A stretch of 64,000 nucleotides of DNA from Episyrphus balteatus. Taxonomy: Eukaryota > Arthropoda > Insecta > Diptera > Syrphidae. This document shows, piece after piece, positions 58,873-64,000 of this stretch; position 1 is the first letter of the stretch; each line of letters starts with the position of its first letter. The DNA lies in the NCBI RefSeq assembly GCF_945859705.1, contig NC_079136.1, positions 89,589,120 to 89,653,119 of the forward strand, written 5' to 3'. The notes beneath the pieces are model-generated. The model ran no database searches. It was not told the origin of the DNA and worked only from the letters and a program-made list of their open reading frames with translations. A program made the translations under genes and the position numbers.

Positions 58873-59380
58873 CGTCGCCCTAGTATTGGAGTGCCGTATA
58901 CGCCAAATTGCATTTTTTTAACTAGGTATGCAGTCGTATGTTTTCGAAGTTGCTCTTTTCAAATCTGCTATCCGTTTTTTTCAATCTTTTTTCGTTGCCG
59001 AGATATTCACTATTGTTTTGACAAAAACAAGAAATTTTGGCATTTACGTCAAATTTTTCATGCAATGCAAGAAAATTTTGAGAATTGTTTTGACGTAGGT
59101 ACGTTATGTTTTTTTTTGACATACGTGTATATGAATAAAAGAAACTTCTGATTTTCATGGCGTATACGGCAAACTCATTTTGGACAAAAATTTAAATATT
59201 TTGAAAACTAAACGAATTGCAGATGTCCAATAATATGTTTATAAAAGACACATTTTAATTATACTAAAATATCAAAAAATACCAGCGGTTAGTTCTTTCG
59301 CAATTATCTTCCGAACATTTAAATGCGATTTCCCAAAAATGTAAAAATGGCGTATACGGCACTTCAATACTAGGGCGACG
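58873..59380. mobile_element. 508-bp MITE with ~33-bp TIRs
   Basis: Ends are CGTCGCCCTAGTATTGGAG and CGTCGCCCTAGTATTGAAG (other strand), continuing TGCCGTATACGCCA in both. Flanks are ATAT on both sides (58869-58872, 59381-59384), so either an ATAT duplication or a TA duplication with one more TIR base. Overlapping frames on both strands have no recognised motif. Confidence 0.8.
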
Positions 59381-59384
59381 ATAT

Positions 59385-62300
59385 GTGACGTTTTCGATAT
59401 TTGACCTTGAATAACTTATGAAGCAGCCAAGACTCACTTGTGGACTTTCGGATGTATTCCTTATGTCTGGGGTTGTCTTATTTTCATTTCCATTTACGAT
59501 TAAGAAAGGCTTATGTTCCACTGTATTTAAATTTTCAAATATAATTTCCTGCCAGTAATGCAAATAAAAAACGTTTCGCATATAAAAAATACATATAGAT
59601 AATGTACATATTTGCTCTGTTCATACATACCTGATGCTATCATAATAACTCTCTTTTTGCATCTGGATTCATTTTACCAGTTTACAAATCCATGGATTTT
59701 GAATTTTTAATTAAATAATGAAATTTAAATCAAAGAGAATGCAATTGGTGTGTGTTCGTCTTTGCGCACACCGGAAATTTGCGGATGTGATTCAAAGTAT
59801 TCGTTAATATGATTTTTTTTTTATGATTATTATTATTTGTTGGTTGGGTGAATGCCTCACCTGCTTGGAAAAGAAATATTCATAAAAATAAAACAACAGA
59901 GGTTGAAAAGTTTTTAATGAAATTCATGAAGAATCAACTAAAAAAAATTCAGATAGGTAGGTTAGGTCTTCCCAACATAATAAGGCAAAGAAAATCAACA
60001 TCATTTATTATTAATTTGGAATTTTCCCGCAATCACTGCTCTGTGACACTTGTTGACAGAAAAATGATTTTACTTTTAATTAAAAATATTATGGAGACTA
60101 AAAATCGCATGGTATTATACAAAAAAAAATCTCTTTTATGTTACCAACACATAAGAGAAAATTCTTTCATTTTTGTGTCAAAGATGTCAATATTAAAATA
60201 CCTACCTTTTTTAAAATAAAAAAAGAAACATGTAGCAAAATATCCATAAGGATTTGAGTGCATTCCATTAACGACGTCATATAGGTAAAATATATATATT
60301 GTTGTCTACAAAAACAGGGTGTGACTTAATTCATGCATAATGAAAATATACATTCATCTTGGCCCCAAAAAGTGTCAAGTTTTAATTTTAAATGAAATTT
60401 TTTGACCATCCATTATTTTGTTTGACCACCTTTAGTTTTTAACAACAACAAAAAAATGGTTGAGGAGAAAATGCCACCTAAAATTTTATTTTTTTCAAAT
60501 TTTAATTTTGTATTGGATAGGCCCTATTAATACATCATTTACCACCTCATACCACCTCGTGTTAAAATGTCAGACCCGTGATGTACCAAAATGAAAAAAA
60601 AAAAAAACTATTTAAAAAAAAAACGGATCCAACACTCATGTTTTGAAAAAAATGTGGGTACTGTCGCAAAAATATCCTCCCTTTAAAAAATGATTAAATA
60701 TTTTCCGAACCGTTAAGAACCGTAACAGAATAAAAGAAACAATATTTTTTTTGATGCGACATCGTCAATTAACGATTTGTCTTTTGCACCAGAAAGAATC
60801 CTAAGAAATCTTAATTTTTTACTTAACAAATAATTTTGAACCCATTTTTTTTTTCTTAAGACGTCATCACGTTAAATTATTATCCGTAAACCGACTTTGT
60901 TACACAAAAATTTAAGTGAAATACATACTTCGTTTGATGGTTAAAACCTAGTAAAAAGATATTTTTTTTAAGCTTAAATGAGAAATAAAACTGTGTTCTA
61001 ATCTTTTTATAGTCTTAAAAACAAGTTTATAAATGTATATTATTTTTTTAAGTTTTTGTTAACTTTCCTATACAATTTCTTATAAAAAAATATTTTATTT
61101 TTAATTTAAGTTCTTTAAAATTTAAATAATTTGCAATTTACCGGTTAACAAATTTCTTTTCAATTTACCTATAATAAATTCGACTATATATATAATATAT
61201 AATATATAGTATAATAGAAATATAATTATTTCGACTAAATTGCCTGGGTTAAATTAACAGAAACTCAGCAGTTGTTTTTTTTGTTCACGAATTTAAAAAT
61301 TTAATTATTGTTTAATTTCACTTCACAAGTTTTTTTTTTGCATAAAAATTGAAATCCTTTTTTGTGGAAACGAATTTGGTCTTATTTTGTATTGTTATAT
61401 TTTTAAAGATACCTTAAAAAACCAATTAATACGTATTAATTAACATTCGTTAAAAATATTCCATTGGTATGATTCATAAAACGCAAACTTTTTACTACTG
61501 GCACCATAATCGTAGCATGGGAATTGCTCTGAATTTTTTAATTCCTCGATTTGCCATATGTTTGATATTTACGACAGACAAAAGGCGTCATTTTCGTGGC
61601 TTGTGTTGGAGTGCCAAAAACAGAATTAAAAAAAAAAAACGTTGAACTTATCACATAGTGATAAAAAACATTAAAATACAAACCCCCCTATGGCATAAAT
61701 TCATAATAAACGTTATGAGCGTTAATAGTCGTAAAAACTTATGGTTTGAAACATCAGCAGTCAACGGCAGCATCAGAATTCAAAGGCATTACTTTTTTTG
61801 CTCGTTTGTACGTCTCTGATGAAGGAAGTCATCGATAACCAATTGATTGGTGTTGTTGATGTTCCTACAGACTGAAACAGGCCCGTATTTATGGGTGTTT
61901 TTCGGTTGAAAATAGAAAAAGAAATTATTTTTTTTTCTATCCTGTTTGAGTTGGGTATGTTTTTTTTTTAAAGGCAGTAAGTTTTTGAGCAAAAAACGGT
62001 TTTTGTGCCGATGTCCTTTTTAAAGGTCAACGTACACAGGTTCTTAAATTTTTATAATAAACCAATTTACTGATAAAAAAATTATACATATTTGACCTTT
62101 ATGGAATTCTTTATTTGAAGGGTGTTAGTAATGATTTATTGTGAACCATCATGAATATCTTTTTACTTAGATGGGGTGTTTGGTCAAGGTAAAAAAAATG
62201 ATATGAGGTACAAACAAATAAGATGGAAAGAAAGGACATCGGAATTAATTCTAATAGGCTTTTTTTAATGTCCAATCGATAAATAAAAATAATAAATAAA

Positions 62301-62773
62301 AAAGCATGTATTTATTCAAGGTACCTACCTATCAAAAAAACCAAAATCAAGGCGAATCGACTACCATAACGAAGGCTACTGCCCCTTTAATGTATTTTCG
62401 TGTATCATCAAAATAGCAATTTGATACAATTTGAAAAAAAAAAAAAATAAAATTTCCTAACATAATGTCTTAAAAAAGTGTTTTTTTGAAAGCTAAAATA
62501 TTTTTGCAATTCATGCTGCTGACACGAATTTCTTTTTTGGTCTCGAGATTAAGTTATTGAATGCCTAAACAAAGGTTATTATTAAATGTATAAAATCTAT
62601 TCGAGGTTTGAATCCCTATTTTAAATAATTGAAAAAAAAAAAATAATAAAAAGTACGTATACACCCGAGTGTACTTTGAAATTTTTTTTATTTAGGTATA
62701 TTTCGTTTGCAGGAACTTTAATCATTATTTTCAGTTACTTATCAAAAATTTAACTATTTTCAGAAAACTAAAT
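59385..62773. other. Intronic DNA; one unrecognised frame and a weak inverted pair
   Basis: A 123-codon frame at 59848-60219 (+) is Lys/Ile-rich and unrecognised. CCGATGTCCTTT at 62009 and its reverse complement ending near 62241 might bound a 230-bp MITE, but similarity stops after 12 bases. ATATATATAATATATAATAT at about 61190-61210 is simple repeat. Nothing else recognised. Confidence 0.35.
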
Positions 62774-63687
62774 CACAACAAAAACATTACTGTTAAAAAA
62801 CAGCCAAGTTCTGTTATGTTGAAATTATGCTGGCACAAAAAGTATTGAGATGTAAAAGTGTACCAAGTTCTAAAGTTTGGGTTCAAATTCGTATCAATAA
62901 AATTTTGATTGTTCTCTTGACAATTTTTCTTTTAATTACCTACCGATTTTTAAAGTTATTTAAAAAATTGCCAAGTAAACAATCAAAATTTTATTGATAC
63001 GAATTTGAACCCAAACTTTAGAACTTGGTACACTTTTACATCTCAATACTTTTTGTGCCAGCATAATTTCAACATAACAGAACTTGGCTCTTTTTTTAAC
63101 AGTAATGTTTTTGTTGTGATTTCACTACTTTTTGCAAGGTATGGCTGTAGAATTGAAAATCTCTATATTTGATGAAAATTCAGTGAAAATGGGCGGTTGC
63201 CAAGCCCCCTGGATGAAATTCTCAAATTTTTTTTCCTTTGTATAAACTATCAGCTCTACCGATCTACCAAATTTCAAGATTCTACGATAGTAAGAAGTGC
63301 TCTATAATATTTTATGAAAATTCAGCGGAAATGGGCGGATTCCACGCCCCCTGAATTGAAAATCTCAAATTTTTTCCTTTGTATACACCACAAGTCCTGT
63401 GTAAAATTTCAATTTTCTACGATATCGGGAAGTTCTCCATATTTTTGATGATCTGTCAGTGAGTCAGTTACGGTTTTTCGATTTTTGGAGCCCTATATCT
63501 CAGAAACTACTCATCGTAGGAGGTTGAAATTGTTTGGTTTTGACCAGCTCAACAAATGTAGAGAGTTTGAAATTTCTAGCATCTTTGGTGTGGAAGTTAG
63601 TGGGGGGTCGAAAATGGCCTGAGTTGTTTCCTGTAAATAAGGGTGTCGTGCCAAAGTTGCTAGAGAACTTGGCTGGGCACTACCGTG
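62774..63687. mobile_element. Inverted-repeat element related to 41733-42136
   Basis: 62774-63119 is itself an inverted repeat: CACAACAAAAACATTACTG at the left, its complement at the right, with internal arms containing GTACCAAGTTCTAAAG and ATCAATAAAATTTTGATTG around a short centre near 62930. 63120-63550 holds two tandem diverged copies of about 130 bp (ATGGGCGGTTGCCAAGCCCC / ATGGGCGGATTCCACGCCCC). 63555-63687 matches 41733-41850 in reverse and ends in CACTACCGTG. Composite; target duplication not resolved. Confidence 0.6.
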
Positions 63688-63923
63688 TCTCTTGATGGGA
63701 ACTATTTTATAACTAGTATAGTAGGTAGTACTGACAATTAAAACATTCAAGGGGATTTTGAGCTTTGACTGTTAGGTATATGTCTTGCTTTGGGGGTCAG
63801 AGATGGCTAAATTAATGACGCAAACACAATCAAATCAGCATTCGTTACGTCTGCTATATCATACGTTGTCAACCGTGTAGGAAATTTCAGGTAAACAACT
63901 TGACCAACCCTGATTGGGGTGTA

Positions 63924-63944
63924 AGTAAGTAAGTAAGTAAAGAA
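63924..63944 (+). repeat. GTAA microsatellite
   Basis: Five or so tandem GTAA units in an otherwise non-repetitive stretch (63688-64000) where I recognise nothing else. Confidence 0.85.
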
Positions 63945-64000
63945 ATTTATTTGTTTACAATTTACAATATTTTTTACAAAAGATATTTGAGTTTATAGGC

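Larger units (their letters stand above)
2111..64000 (+). other. Very long first intron (inferred), repeat-filled
   Basis: It begins at the GTAATT donor after the signal-peptide exon. I searched both strands for further exons with splice sites and recognisable domains and found only transposon-derived coding fragments. The interval is therefore read as one intron of at least 61.9 kb, or as an intron followed by intergenic DNA if the gene uses a small exon I missed. A and T homopolymers are everywhere; GC-richer segments are mostly inside transposons. Individual elements are annotated separately. Confidence 0.45.

Noticed and set aside
62009..62241. CCGATGTCCTTT inverted pair as a 230-bp MITE
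   Set aside because: Only 12 bases match, with no extension and no flanking duplication.
1..64000. CRISPR array, operons or other prokaryotic systems
   Set aside because: The tandem repeats are 11- and 14-bp minisatellites without unique spacers. Signal-peptide exon with GT donor, LINEs and MITEs identify the DNA as an animal nuclear genome.

Overview
This is AT-rich, gene-poor nuclear DNA of an animal, most likely a dipteran insect with a large, transposon-laden genome. The evidence is the very low GC, frequent short A and T runs, ACATATGTACATA-type simple sequence, and interspersed repeats resembling fly mini-me/DINE-1 elements: a GTCY microsatellite followed by a conserved core near AACGGATGGACCGATT. 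Jockey/CR1-like and RTE-like LINE tails are also present. I cannot name the species or family. There are no bacterial-type genes, no rRNA and no credible functional tRNA.

Only one host protein-coding feature is well supported. It is a first coding exon on the + strand (2029-2110) encoding a signal peptide, ending at a GT donor in phase 1. A long poly-A-rich stretch with a splice acceptor upstream (about 562-2028) is probably its 5' UTR exon. I found no second coding exon, so the rest of the window (2111-64000) is best read as one very long first intron. The secreted or membrane protein cannot be identified from 27 residues.

The intron is an accumulation of mobile elements. 2.8-10.2 kb: a hAT-like AGCAG-rich element, a LINE tail, an 11-bp minisatellite, a 2.0-kb foldback element nested in a short TA-flanked MITE, and another foldback structure holding a hAT element with a perfect 8-bp target duplication. 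13.5-18.8 kb: a decayed tRNA-like sequence, an RTE LINE tail, the first of two ~960-bp TIR elements, and a minus-strand LINE that split a foldback copy. 21.4-31.4 kb: small MITEs, one containing a tRNA-like sequence, the second ~960-bp element, and a DINE-1-like copy. 34.5-38.7 kb: a TAA-flanked MITE, a nearly perfect 1.52-kb palindrome, and a 1.27-kb palindrome with a tRNA-like sequence in each arm, sitting inside a DINE-1-like element. 41.7-51.4 kb: more inverted-repeat elements, a 14-bp minisatellite split by a hAT element built around AGCTC arrays, and a third hAT element packed with GGGGCCCC motifs. 54.2-63.9 kb: further TIR/foldback elements.

The recurring themes are very large inverted repeats inside a transcribed intron, which could yield long double-stranded RNA, and several unrelated element families whose ends carry dense arrays of short motifs. 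Most element calls rest on paired terminal inverted repeats and, where stated, on matching target-site duplications read directly from the sequence. Superfamily names are inferences from TIR and duplication length.
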